Source: Thiococcus pfennigii (GTDB taxonomy: Bacteria > Pseudomonadota > Gammaproteobacteria > Chromatiales > Chromatiaceae). Taken from it: a stretch of DNA of 63,306 bases. The first letter of the stretch is position 1; every line of letters starts with the position of its first letter. The DNA is taken from contig NZ_NRRW01000018.1 in NCBI RefSeq assembly GCF_016583835.1, forward strand, positions 1-63,306, in the 5' to 3' direction. The notes under the pieces are model-generated. The model was not told where the DNA came from. It saw only the letters and a program-made list of their open reading frames with translations, and ran no database searches. Made by a program: the position numbers and the translations under genes. Shown here one piece after another: positions 1 to 8,344 of the stretch.

Positions 1-102
1 GCACTGGAACCACCTGATCCCATCCCGAACTCAGAAGTGAAACGGTGTATCGCCTATGATAGTGTGGGGCCTCCCCATGCGAAAGTCGGTCACCGCCAGG
101 TC
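1..102 (+). rRNA. rrf: 5S ribosomal RNA, 3' part
   Basis: The window opens inside a 5S rRNA gene. The conserved core from CCATCCCGAACTCAGAAGTG through to the closing helix strand CGCCAGG is present, and roughly the first 15-20 bases lie outside the window. It is the last gene of a plus-strand rRNA operon, as shown by the strong terminator directly after it. The 3' end is placed by analogy with other bacterial 5S genes and may be off by a few bases. Confidence 0.95.
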
Positions 103-109
103 CCTACCC

Positions 110-149
110 AAAAAGCCCGCTGAGTCTCGCACTCAGCGGGCTTTTTTTT
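110..149 (+). terminator. Rho-independent terminator of the rRNA operon
   Basis: A perfect 11-bp stem (115-125 pairing with 131-141, GCCCGCTGAGT) encloses a 5-base loop. It is preceded by an A-tract and followed by eight T residues at 142-149. It sits just after the 5S gene and marks the end of the rRNA operon. Confidence 0.93.
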
Positions 150-266
150 GGCTGTATGCTTGCGGGGCCGATGGTGAAATCGATGTGTCCGGGCCACCAG
201 GCGGCCGAGGCTGGGGCGCCCGTGCGTCGGCCGATGCGACGCGAGACCGGCGGCGGCGAGTGGCGG

Positions 267-1904
267 TCACCTCGACGACCGCGGGCGCAGCGCGGCGGCC
301 TGGGCCTGGCGGCTGTAGTCGATGGACTCGGCGAGCAGGCGCATCGATTCCTGGTCGGCATGGAAGCCCCGAGAGTTCTCGCTGCTGATGTAGTCGAGCC
401 GCCACATCGCCTTGCGTTGCAGGTCGAAGACGGCCGCCAAATCCGCGTCGCTGGCGCCGCTGGCCTGGGCCTCGATGATCGCATCGAGCATCTCGGTCAT
501 GGCCGCGCCGGCGCGTTCGGTGAGGGCGACGGTGCGGTCCTGGATCGCCACGACCCGGGCGCGAAGCTCGTCCTCGGGGACCTTGTGACAGGTCTGGCAG
601 GCGCCGTTGATGTCCTCCATCGGGCTGCGGACATCGTGGTTGCTGACCTTCATCGCGCCCTTGCGCTCGTAGGGCATGTGGCAGTCGGCGCAGGCCACGC
701 CGCTGCGGGCGTGGATGCCCTGGCTCCAGAGCTCGAACTCCGGATGCTGGACCTTGAAGACCTTGGCCCCGGTCTCGCCGTGCGCGTAGTCGTAGAAGGC
801 CGTGCCGTCGGGGAACCGGCGCCCCTCCCAGAACCGTTCCGCCGCATCGGCACTGAGCCCGTGGCCCCAGGGGTAGGTCAGGGTGTCCTTGTCGGCGCAG
901 TAGTACTCGACATGGCATTGCCCGCAGACGAACGAGCGCATCTCCTGGCGGGTGGCCAGCGCGTTCGGGTCGTAGGGCGCGCGGCGATCGCCCCGGCGCC
1001 ACTGCGCGATGCTCGGCAGGTGCGGCACGGCCCCCTCGCCAGCGGCCAGTTCGGCGATGCCAAGCAGGAAGCCCGGGCGGGTCACGCGGACCGCCATGGT
1101 GTTCGGGTCATGGCAATCGACGCAGCTGACCGGGTGCGCCTCGCCGGTCGGTGGCGCATGCGCCCCGTCGATGGGCTTGCCCGCGTATCCGCCGGTGAAC
1201 CCCCCGGTCGGGGCCATCGGGAAGACCGGCTCGTCCTCGCCCGGCGTGCCGTCCGGGGTGGCCGAGAGCATCGCCAACACCTCTTGATAGGGCCGCTGGC
1301 TGAGCTCCTGGAAGCCGCGAATCATCGCGGGCATGTCGAGCGCGGCGGCCAGCCGCTCATCGGTGACGGTCTCGCCCATCGCCTCCAGCCCGACCCGGCG
1401 GTAGAGCACGTTCACCGAGCCATGGCAGTGCAGGCAGGCGCCGGCCTGCGGTCGCTGGGTCACGCGCTCGGTCACGCCCTGATCGTAGAGCATGTAGGCG
1501 TGGCCGCGCGCCTCGCGGTAGTCGATGCTGAAGGCGTACCCGGCATAGAGCCGCGCTAGCCAGGGATGGGCCTCCAGCTTGCTCCGCGGCATCGCGCTGC
1601 TGCCGCCGTAGAACTTGTCGCCCGAGGTCGACTTCCAGCCGTCGAACTGATGGGGCCAGTTCTTTCCCCAAGGCTCGGGGTCGGTGGTGATCTCATCGAC
1701 CTCGACCACGCGCACGAATGGCTGGCGGGCGTCCTGCTTGTGGGTGAACATGGTGATCAGCACCCAGGTCACGACCAAAGTGGCGATGACGGCGAGGCCG
1801 AACACGGCGGCAAGCACCAAGGCGCCACCGCGCTGGTCGCGAGGCCGGCCAAGGGCAGTGTCCGGGGCGGGAACGGGGCGGGCTTGGTTCGGGGCTTGAT
1901 TCAT
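267..1904 (-). CDS. nrfA: Pentahaem cytochrome c nitrite reductase, catalytic subunit (NrfA-like)
   Basis: Predicted periplasmic enzyme for six-electron reduction of nitrite to ammonium, also active on NO and hydroxylamine in this family. The 545-residue product has one N-terminal membrane segment (about residues 26-50) and five CxxCH motifs (CLHCH at 157-161, then CVDCH, CGQCH, CADCH, CQTCH). The NrfA signature stretch around KVQHPEFELW and the following GVACADCHMP segment are intact. The first motif is CLHCH rather than the CxxCK typical of NrfA haem 1, so the active-site haem may have a histidine-type ligand, as in the minority CxxCH class. The ATG at 1904 is preferred over an upstream codon because a purine-rich GAGAGG/CCAGG lies before it. 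nrfH is directly upstream on the same strand and supplies electrons from quinol. Confidence 0.92.
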   Translation of the reverse strand: MNQAPNQARPVPAPDTALGRPRDQRGGALVLAAVFGLAVIATLVVTWVLITMFTHKQDARQPFVRVVEVDEITTDPEPWGKNWPHQFDGWKSTSGDKFYGGSSAMPRSKLEAHPWLARLYAGYAFSIDYREARGHAYMLYDQGVTERVTQRPQAGACLHCHGSVNVLYRRVGLEAMGETVTDERLAAALDMPAMIRGFQELSQRPYQEVLAMLSATPDGTPGEDEPVFPMAPTGGFTGGYAGKPIDGAHAPPTGEAHPVSCVDCHDPNTMAVRVTRPGFLLGIAELAAGEGAVPHLPSIAQWRRGDRRAPYDPNALATRQEMRSFVCGQCHVEYYCADKDTLTYPWGHGLSADAAERFWEGRRFPDGTAFYDYAHGETGAKVFKVQHPEFELWSQGIHARSGVACADCHMPYERKGAMKVSNHDVRSPMEDINGACQTCHKVPEDELRARVVAIQDRTVALTERAGAAMTEMLDAIIEAQASGASDADLAAVFDLQRKAMWRLDYISSENSRGFHADQESMRLLAESIDYSRQAQAAALRPRSSR

Positions 1905-2000
1905 CCTGGACCTCTCGATCTGGGGACCGCGGAAGCGCTGGACCATTCAGCGCCTCCCGTGCCGACTCTTGGCCAGGGCGGCCAATGAATCGGCGTCTTC

Positions 2001-2516
2001 TCAGCGGCGCAGTGCGTGGCCGACATCGCTGTGGCAGTGCACGCACAGCAGCGCCTGATCGCCGGGCTCGGCCGGGAGCATGTGATCGACGAATGGCCGG
2101 TGGCAGTGCAGACAGGCGGCCTGGGTGACGCGCCGATTGCGCGGGCGGATCTGGAGCGGCTCGTGGAAGTCGCCGGTCGTGAAGGCCAGCGCATGGAAGA
2201 AGCCATTGTCGGCCTTGATCAGCCACTTGCCGACGGGATCGTGGGGGAGATGGCAATCGTTGCAGCCGGCGACCCCCCGATGGCTCGATTTGACCCAGGC
2301 GTCGAACGGATCCTGCATCAGATGACAGTTGATGCAGGCCGTGGGGTCATCGGTCAGGTAGGACAGGCCGTTGCCATAGCCGAGCGTGAACAGTCCCACA
2401 CCGCCGAGCACGCCGAGCGCTGCGGCCAACGCGATCGCGAGCCACCCGCCCGGCCTGGGGCGGGGAGGCCGCGGTTCGCGCCCGGCGAATGGATCCTGGC
2501 CGCCTCGCGTCTTCAT
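2001..2516 (-). CDS. nrfH: Tetrahaem quinol dehydrogenase NrfH (NapC/NirT family)
   Basis: Membrane-anchored cytochrome that passes electrons from the quinol pool to NrfA. The 171-residue product has a single N-terminal membrane helix (about residues 25-47) and four CxxCH motifs: CINCH, CNDCH, CLHCH and CVHCH. The first reads CINCHLM, matching the CxxCHxM haem 1 motif of NrfH, in which Met is an unusual ligand. Length and architecture are normal for NrfH. It lies 96 nt upstream of nrfA and 125 nt downstream of hcp on the same strand, so all three could share the regulated promoter upstream of hcp. Confidence 0.93.
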   Translation of the reverse strand: MKTRGGQDPFAGREPRPPRPRPGGWLAIALAAALGVLGGVGLFTLGYGNGLSYLTDDPTACINCHLMQDPFDAWVKSSHRGVAGCNDCHLPHDPVGKWLIKADNGFFHALAFTTGDFHEPLQIRPRNRRVTQAACLHCHRPFVDHMLPAEPGDQALLCVHCHSDVGHALRR

Positions 2517-2641
2517 CGCGCTCTCCGGCTGGAACCTGTCGATAGCCTACGCCGTTTCCAGCGCCGCGGACACCCGCGCGGCGCCTCGCCCCGTGCCGTG
2601 CGGGGGCTGCCGGGCGCACCGGGCCGCCCGACCCGCGTGGA

Positions 2642-4270
2642 TCAGGCCGCGGCCATCATGGCCGCGACATCCTCGTGCACGTCCCCGATCGGTCGGATGT
2701 CGAACTGCTCGATCAGGACCTTGGCGACGTTCGGCGACAGGAAGGCCGGCAGGGTCGGTCCCAGGCGGATGTGCTTGACCCCCAGGTGCAGCAGCGCGAG
2801 CAGGACGATGATCGCCTTCTGCTCGTACCAGGCGATGTCGTAGGAGATCGGCAGCTCGTTGATGTCGTCCAGGCCGAAGGCCTCCTTGAGCTTCAGCGCG
2901 ATGAAGGCCAGCGAGTAGGAGTCGTTGCACTGCCCGGCATCGAGCAGGCGCGGGATGCCGCCGATGTCGCCGAGATCGAGCTTGTTGTAGCGGTACTTGG
3001 CGCAACCGGCGGTCAGGATCACGGCGTCCTGCGGCAGGGCCTGGGCGACATCCGTGTAGTAGCTGCGCTCCTTGTGCCGGCCGTCGCAGCCGCCCATGAC
3101 GACGAAGCGCTTGATGGCGCCCGACTTGACCGCGTCGATGACCTGATCGGCCAGGGCCATGACCTGGGCATGGGCGAAGCCGGTCGTGATCTCGCCTTGT
3201 TCCAGCTCGGTCGGGGGCGCGCAGGTCTTGGCCTGCGCGATCAGCGCCGAGAAGTCCTTGGCGCCGCCCTCGGGGCGGTCAGGGATGTGCTCGATGCCCG
3301 GCCAGCCGGTCATACCGGTCGTGTAGATGCGGTCGCGGTAGGCGACCTTGACCGGCGTGATGCAGTTGGTGGTCATCAGGATCGGGCCGTTGAAGGCGGC
3401 GAACTCCTTGTCCTGTTGCCACCAGGCGTTGCCGTAGTTGCCGATGAAGTGCGGATACTTCTTGAAGGCCGGGTAGGCATGGGCCGGCAGCATCTCGCTG
3501 TGGGTGTAGACGTCGACGCCGGTCCCGGCGGTCTGCTCGAGCAGGTCTTGCAGGTCCCTGAGGTCGTGCCCCGAGATCAGGATGCCGGGGTTCTTGCCCA
3601 CGCCGAGCCTCACCTGGGTGATCTCCGGGTGGCCGTAGGCGCGGGTATTGGCCTCGTCGAGCAGGGCCATCGCGGTCACGCCCACCGCGCCGCACTCCAT
3701 GACCAGCGCGACCATCTCCTCGATGCTCAGCTCGCGGGTCGTGGCGGCCAGCGCCTTGATCATGAAGGCATGGATCTCGGGCCTCTCGAGGCCGAGGATG
3801 GCGGCGTGGTCCGTGTAGGCGGCCATGCCCTTGACGCCGTAGATCAGCAGCTCGCGCAGCGAGCGCAGGTCTTCGTTGGGCTGCGATAGCACGCCCACCG
3901 CGGCGCCCTTGGCGGCGTAGGCGCTCGCCGGGCCGCTCCAGGTGACGGCATCCTGCGCGCCGTCGAAGCCGAGCGCGGCCTTCAGCGCATCGCGCCTGGC
4001 GATGGTCTCTTGGATCAACTCGTCGAAGCGCGCGGCATCGAAATTGGCGTTGGTGATCGTGGCGAAGAGTGCGCGGGTGATGAAGGGGCCGACCGAGTCG
4101 TCCGGCCGCCCCTGGCGCTGCGCCGCCTCGGCGACCAGGGCCAGGCCCTTCAACAGATAGACCAGCAGGTCGTGCAGCACGGCGATGCTCTCGGTCTTGC
4201 CGCAGATGCCCTTGACGGTGCAGCCGGTGCCCTTGGCCGCCTCTTCGCACTGGAAACAGAACATATTCAT
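2642..4270 (-). CDS. hcp: Hybrid cluster protein (hydroxylamine reductase)
   Basis: Iron-sulfur-oxygen hybrid cluster enzyme linked to NO and hydroxylamine detoxification under anoxia. The product is 542 residues, normal for the family. The N-terminal cluster motif is C5-x2-C8-x8-C17-x5-C23, the spacing seen in class I Hcp of strict anaerobes rather than the longer spacing of the enterobacterial form. Hybrid-cluster ligand regions further on are also present ([22 protein letters not shown]). The start [10 protein letters not shown] is at the usual distance from the first cysteine. A CRP/FNR gene is divergent, with an FNR/DNR-like palindrome 83 nt upstream of the ATG. With nrfHA downstream this forms a nitrosative stress unit. 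Confidence 0.95.
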   Translation of the reverse strand: MNMFCFQCEEAAKGTGCTVKGICGKTESIAVLHDLLVYLLKGLALVAEAAQRQGRPDDSVGPFITRALFATITNANFDAARFDELIQETIARRDALKAALGFDGAQDAVTWSGPASAYAAKGAAVGVLSQPNEDLRSLRELLIYGVKGMAAYTDHAAILGLERPEIHAFMIKALAATTRELSIEEMVALVMECGAVGVTAMALLDEANTRAYGHPEITQVRLGVGKNPGILISGHDLRDLQDLLEQTAGTGVDVYTHSEMLPAHAYPAFKKYPHFIGNYGNAWWQQDKEFAAFNGPILMTTNCITPVKVAYRDRIYTTGMTGWPGIEHIPDRPEGGAKDFSALIAQAKTCAPPTELEQGEITTGFAHAQVMALADQVIDAVKSGAIKRFVVMGGCDGRHKERSYYTDVAQALPQDAVILTAGCAKYRYNKLDLGDIGGIPRLLDAGQCNDSYSLAFIALKLKEAFGLDDINELPISYDIAWYEQKAIIVLLALLHLGVKHIRLGPTLPAFLSPNVAKVLIEQFDIRPIGDVHEDVAAMMAAA

Positions 4271-4352
4271 GGAGACGCTCGATAACTTGGCGGTGGTTCA
4301 GCGATGTCGGCCTTGACGGGAGACAGTCTTCCAGATCGCGACGAGGGCCGAC

Positions 4353-4366
4353 TTGATCAGGGTCAA
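4353..4366. promoter_or_regulatory. FNR/DNR-type binding site between hcp and its regulator
   Basis: TTGATCAGGGTCAA is a 14-bp imperfect palindrome (TTGAT-N4-GTCAA) differing at one position from the FNR consensus TTGAT-N4-ATCAA. DNR/NnrR-type NO regulators use such sites upstream of hcp and denitrification genes. It lies 83 nt upstream of the hcp start and about 250 nt upstream of the divergent regulator, so hcp is the likelier target. Confidence 0.75.
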
Positions 4367-4429
4367 ATCGTCTTTTTCGTCAATTGCGACAGCCGGTTGT
4401 CTTGCGTTCGCCGTGCCGGGCGTGGCGGT

Positions 4430-4458
4430 CTTCACCGAGTGGGGGAGCAGGACCCACG
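4430..4458 (+). repeat. Dispersed repeat, short copy (family also at 5715)
   Basis: This 29-bp stretch beginning CTTCACCGAGTGGGGGAGCA matches 5715-5743 at about 26 of 29 positions in the same orientation. Weaker similarity extends some 15 bp to its left. Function unknown. It lies in the intergenic region between hcp and the CRP/FNR gene. Confidence 0.7.
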
Positions 4459-4617
4459 TAAAGCCTCTTTGCGCTTTCAACGACTTCCGTCCATGATGAA
4501 ACGGTCGACTGCCGTTTTCAGGATCATGCCGGCCCTGTCGGCGCCCTGGCCGCCGGAGTCCCTCGGCCACGCCGCTTGGCGCGACCGCATCGCCGCACAC
4601 GCACCCGAGCAGACCCG

Positions 4618-5334
4618 ATGATCGAAGCCCTTTGCCGCACGCCGCTGCTCTCGCAACTGACCGACGCCCAGTTGCAGAGGGTGGCTGCGCGTGCGCACAG
4701 GCGGCGTCTCGAGGAGGGCGAGTGGCTGTTCGCTCAGGGCGATGCGGCGACCCGCTTCTATCTGGTCGAAGAGGGCCAGATCCGGCTGTTTCGCCTGGCC
4801 GCCGACGGTGGCGAGAAGGTCATCGAGATCGTCTCGCCGGGCCAGACCTTCGCCGAGGCGCTGATGTTCATGCAGGCACCGCACTATCCGGTCAGCGCGG
4901 CCGCGCTCTTGCCGACGAGCCTGATTGCGATCGATGCCCTGGATTTCGCGGCCATGCTGCGCGAATCGGTCGATACCTGCTTCGTCGTGCTCGGCGCGCT
5001 GAGCCGGCGTCTGCGGGCCTTGATCGGCGAGATCGACAACCTGACGCTGCACACGGCGCGCAACCGCGTCGCGCGCTACCTGCTGTCGCAATGCCCGGTC
5101 GACCGGCGTGCCTTCACCCTCGAGATCCCCAAATCCGTGCTGGCCTCGCGCCTGTCGATCAAGCCCGAGACCTTCTCGCGCGTGACCAAGCAACTCGCGA
5201 GCGAAGGTCTGATCTCGGTGCACGGTGGACACATCACGATCCATGACCGCGACGCGCTCGATCGTGCCGCCGAATGGCAGGGCGACCTCGAGCAGGGTGG
5301 CGGCGCGTGTCCGCGGTCGCTTCGCTCCCGCTGA
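4618..5334 (+). CDS. CRP/FNR-family transcriptional regulator (DNR/NnrR-like)
   Basis: 238-residue one-component regulator with an N-terminal cyclic-nucleotide-binding fold (about residues 10-125, including the segment GEWLFAQGD) and a C-terminal winged helix-turn-helix (about 150-220, recognition region ASRLSIKPETFSRV). There is no N-terminal cysteine cluster of the FNR type, so direct Fe-S sensing of O2 is not supported. The context (divergent from hcp-nrfHA, FNR-like box between) points to a DNR-type NO-responsive activator. The start at 4618 is chosen because MIEALCRTPLL matches family N-termini, whereas the in-frame upstream extension is arginine-rich and unconserved-looking. The effector is inferred, not seen. 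Confidence 0.85.
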   Translation: MIEALCRTPLLSQLTDAQLQRVAARAHRRRLEEGEWLFAQGDAATRFYLVEEGQIRLFRLAADGGEKVIEIVSPGQTFAEALMFMQAPHYPVSAAALLPTSLIAIDALDFAAMLRESVDTCFVVLGALSRRLRALIGEIDNLTLHTARNRVARYLLSQCPVDRRAFTLEIPKSVLASRLSIKPETFSRVTKQLASEGLISVHGGHITIHDRDALDRAAEWQGDLEQGGGACPRSLRSR

Positions 5335-5397
5335 CCACTATCGGACATGAGCGCCAACCACAGACCCCGAGCCCAGTCGAGAACACGCGGCCAGATG

Positions 5398-5588
5398 TCA
5401 CTTGCGGGGGAGGCTGTGCACGTCGTCCAAGTCGTGTTCGGCGACGAAATCGCGCAAGCGCACTAGATCCCGTGCGGCGCTCGCCGTGGCTGGAGTCGCT
5501 TCAACCGGGCCGCTCACACTCGATTTCGGAGTCCCAGCGGTCGATTCAGGCCAGCACCTCATCGCCATCGACCACCCTGCCCGGCAGT
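5398..5588 (-). pseudogene. Possible decayed coding remnant in the 5335-5982 gap
   Basis: Reading leftwards, one frame carries VVDGDEVLA, a stop, then IDRWDSEIECERPG. A neighbouring frame continues RLRDFVAEHDLDDVHSLPRK before the stop at 5398. Both stretches have protein-like composition, as if one small gene had suffered a frameshift and a nonsense change. No family is recognised. The rest of this 650-bp gap holds only the dispersed repeat at 5715-5784 and no other supportable gene. Confidence 0.25.
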
Positions 5589-5714
5589 CAACTCGGCCGA
5601 TGGCGAACCACAGCGACTATCACGATATCTTCTCTCGAGCGTTCCACCGAAAGGCGGCAGTTGGACGGTGCCCGAGGTGCGCCGCGCGCGACCTGCATCG
5701 GGCGCCGTAGCGGC

Positions 5715-5784
5715 CTTCACCGAGCGGGTGAGCAGGACTCACGGGGACCTTGAAGAATTGCCATCCGGGCAATCTTTCAAGACG
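5715..5784 (+). repeat. Composite dispersed repeat (two modules)
   Basis: Module one (5715-5743) repeats the element at 4430-4458. Module two (5743-5784, starting GGGGACCTTGAAGAATTGCC) is present in inverted orientation at 15206-15247, about 34 of 42 positions identical. Its GGGGACCTTGAA core recurs at 61573-61599. The following bases to about 5870 are rich in short inverted repeats (GCGAAGCGAAAATGCGATTTTCGCTTCGC). This looks like a dispersed palindromic (REP-like) family. Confidence 0.65.
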
Positions 5785-5982
5785 CGAAGCGAAAATGCGA
5801 TTTTCGCTTCGCTTCATTCCAAGTCGCTTAGGCGACTGAAAATGGCGAGGCATCCTTGCCCTGCGCAGGCACCTGGACGTTTCCAAGGGGCCCTTGATCC
5901 CCTGATGGCGGCATTGTCTCCGCGTCTGCCCCTTCGTTAGAATCCGCCGCCAACAAGGACCCGAACCGTCGACGCCTCCCCG

Positions 5983-6567
5983 ATGCCCGCCCGTCTCTTG
6001 CCCCTGCTGCTCTGTCTGGGGCTGGCCGCCTCGCCGTCGGCCGGCGCGATGTCGTTCCTCGTCAAGCGCGGCGAGGAGCCGGCCGTCGAGCCCTCGCCGG
6101 AGCGGGCCGCCGAGGTCGCGGCCGAGTATCGCCGCCTGGTCGCCGATCTGGTCGTCGTCGAGAAGTCCGAGCGGCGCCTCTATCTGGTCAAGGATGAACG
6201 GCCCGTGCGCTCCTATCCGGTCTCGTTGGGCTTCGCGCCGACCGGGCACAAGGAGCGCGAGGGCGATGGACGCACCCCGGAAGGTCGCTATGTGCTCAAT
6301 TGGCGGAAGGCCTCGGGCAACTTCTACAGGTCGATCCACATCAGTTACCCCAACGCCGAGGATCGCCTGCGCGCCGCCAGGCTCGGCGTCAACCCGGGTG
6401 GCCTGATCATGATCCATGGCCAGCCCCCGCCGAACGAATACAGCGACCTCCAGGACCTGTTGCGCGACGAGGATTGGACCCAGGGCTGCATCGCCGTCTC
6501 GAACCAGGCGATCGACGAGATCTGGGCGGCGACCCGCAACGGCACGCCGATCGAGATCCGGCCCTGA
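5983..6567 (+). CDS. L,D-transpeptidase family protein (YkuD domain)
   Basis: 194-residue exported protein with a signal peptide ending near SPSAGA (about residue 22), then a YkuD L,D-transpeptidase domain (about residues 48-193). Motifs visible are IMIHGQPPP (the conserved His-Gly) and GCIAVSN with the catalytic cysteine, equivalent to the family SxGCI/VR motif; here it reads QGCIAVSN. The domain resembles the YafK-type subgroup that acts on peptidoglycan cross-links or lipoprotein linkage. The substrate is inferred from the fold. It stands alone, with a convergent DUF3617 gene downstream. Confidence 0.85.
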   Translation: MPARLLPLLLCLGLAASPSAGAMSFLVKRGEEPAVEPSPERAAEVAAEYRRLVADLVVVEKSERRLYLVKDERPVRSYPVSLGFAPTGHKEREGDGRTPEGRYVLNWRKASGNFYRSIHISYPNAEDRLRAARLGVNPGGLIMIHGQPPPNEYSDLQDLLRDEDWTQGCIAVSNQAIDEIWAATRNGTPIEIRP

Positions 6568-6631
6568 GTCGTTGCCGTTGCGATAGAACGGCCCCAGCGG
6601 TGCCCGTCGGCCGGGCACCGTTGGAGCGATG

Positions 6632-7084
6632 TCAGTCGCAGGGGCCGACGCGGCGCGCCTCCCACTGCTGGTGTATCGTCATCTCGCTCGGACCGTCGCC
6701 CCCCATGGCCGGCATCGCCATCTTCATCTCCATCGACCCCGATGCCCGGTCGCCCTGAGTCTCGAAATGACCGATCCCGGTCATCGGCGGGCCGGCGTCG
6801 CCCTGACAGGTGACCTCGAACTCGAGCCGGCCCTTGCCCTCTTCGGCGTGTACGGCTTGGCATTGCCCTTTGGCGAGCATCATCGCCAGCGGGTCCTGCT
6901 GTGCCTGCTCCTCGGTCACGCAACGGACATCCTGCACCGTCATCGGCTCCGGCATCATGGGCATCGTCGTGATCGAGGTCGACTCCCATTTGCCGGGCTT
7001 CATCGCGAAACCGTCCGCCCAAGCCGCCCCGCTGCACAGCAGCAGTCCGCAGCAGCCGGCCATCATCGTCGTCGTTCGCTTCAT
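6632..7084 (-). CDS. DUF3617-type periplasmic protein
   Basis: 150-residue secreted protein: signal peptide MKRTTTMMAGCCGLLLCSGA, cleavage after AWA, followed by MKPGKWESTS, the start characteristic of DUF3617 proteins. Four cysteines (in VRCVTEE, KGQCQAV, VTCQGD and the final GPCD) could form two disulfides. The C-terminal half is methionine-rich (SMEMKMAMPAMGG), which could bind copper but is not proof of it. Function unknown. Downstream of the REC-EAL gene on the same strand but separated by about 50 nt. Confidence 0.75.
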   Translation of the reverse strand: MKRTTTMMAGCCGLLLCSGAAWADGFAMKPGKWESTSITTMPMMPEPMTVQDVRCVTEEQAQQDPLAMMLAKGQCQAVHAEEGKGRLEFEVTCQGDAGPPMTGIGHFETQGDRASGSMEMKMAMPAMGGDGPSEMTIHQQWEARRVGPCD

Positions 7085-7135
7085 CGTTTCTCCTCCTGTT
7101 GCGCCATCGTGTGCTCGCCCCAGGCCCTGGGGCGG

Positions 7136-8344
7136 TCAGGTAGCCGATCCGATCAGCTCGTCGCGGCGCCCCTCCCACTGCGTCCACCAGGCCGGCAGAT
7201 CGGCCGCTGCCATTGGACGGGCGACGAAGTAGCCCTGCGCCAGGTCGGCGCCGTTGCGGCGCACGAAGTCCCAGTCGGCGCGATCCTCGATGCCTTCGGC
7301 GACGGTGCGCAGGCCGAGCTGACGGGCCATGGCGATGCTGGCCTCGAAGATGGTCTGGCGCGAGTGGTCGCGGTGGGCGCCGTGGACGAACTGGCGGTCG
7401 ATCTTCAGTTCGTCGAACGGGATGTTGAGCAGCTGGGCGAGCGAGGAATGACCGGTCCCGAAGTCGTCGATCGAGAGGCCGATCCTCTTCAGGCGCAGGC
7501 GCGTGAGGATGTCGAGCGACCCCGACGGGTGGGTCATCAGGCGGCTCTCGGTCAGCTCCAGGACCAGATCGGTTGGGGCCACCTCCGCCTCGGCGAGGGC
7601 CCTAGCGATGAAGTCGGGGAAGTCTAGGTCGCGCAGGTTCTCCATGGAGACGTTGACGGCGACCCGCACCTGTAGGCCCTGCTCGCGCCACACGCCCAGT
7701 TGGGCCAGGGCGGTGCGCAGTACCGAGCGCGTCAACTGCTCGATGAGGCCCCGTTCCTCGGCCACGGCGATGAAGCAGTCCGGGTGCACCAGGCCGTCCT
7801 GCGGGTGCCGCCAGCGCGCGAGGGCCTCGACCCCGACCAGGGCGCCGGTCTCGAGGGCGATCTTCGGCTGGTAGTGATTGACCAGTTCGCCGGCGGCGAT
7901 CGCCTCGCCGAGCCGTTCGGCCGAGTACTTGCGGCTGCTCGCCGAGGCGCCCCTGGCCTGGCGGCACGGCGGTGAACGCCGCGCGAGGAGCTGTTGCAGG
8001 GCCTCGCGCGAGACCGGCTTGCGCAGCGCGCCGAGGACCTCGAGCCGCTGGCTGCGGGCGAGGCGCTCGGCGGTGTCCAGGATGCGCTCGTCCTCGCCGC
8101 TGACAAGGATCAGTCGCCCGACGTAGCCGAGACCGACGAGATGGCGGATGAACTCGACCCCATCCATCTCCGGCATCTGCAGGTCGCAGACGATCAGTTC
8201 CGTTGTCGCGCGATCGGCGCCGAGGGCCGCCAGGGCCTCGGCGGCCTTGCCGTAGGCGGCGACGTCCTCGACGTCGAGCGCGGCGAGTTGCCGGGTGAGC
8301 AGCCTGAGCATGAAGGGATCGTCGTCGATCACCAGGGCCTTCAT
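7136..8344 (-). CDS. Response regulator with EAL phosphodiesterase domain
   Basis: 402-residue two-domain protein predicted to hydrolyse c-di-GMP under control of phosphorylation. Receiver domain (residues 1-120): acidic pair in VIDDDPF, phospho-acceptor Asp in LIVCDLQMPEMDG. EAL domain (about 155-395): signature EALARWRHP, the metal-binding glutamate in ELTESRL, DDFGTGHSSL, KIDRQFV and EGIE are all present, so the domain looks catalytically competent. The ATG at 8344 overlaps the stop of the upstream hybrid kinase (ATGA), implying translational coupling and a cognate pair. Confidence 0.93.
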   Translation of the reverse strand: MKALVIDDDPFMLRLLTRQLAALDVEDVAAYGKAAEALAALGADRATTELIVCDLQMPEMDGVEFIRHLVGLGYVGRLILVSGEDERILDTAERLARSQRLEVLGALRKPVSREALQQLLARRSPPCRQARGASASSRKYSAERLGEAIAAGELVNHYQPKIALETGALVGVEALARWRHPQDGLVHPDCFIAVAEERGLIEQLTRSVLRTALAQLGVWREQGLQVRVAVNVSMENLRDLDFPDFIARALAEAEVAPTDLVLELTESRLMTHPSGSLDILTRLRLKRIGLSIDDFGTGHSSLAQLLNIPFDELKIDRQFVHGAHRDHSRQTIFEASIAMARQLGLRTVAEGIEDRADWDFVRRNGADLAQGYFVARPMAAADLPAWWTQWEGRRDELIGSAT

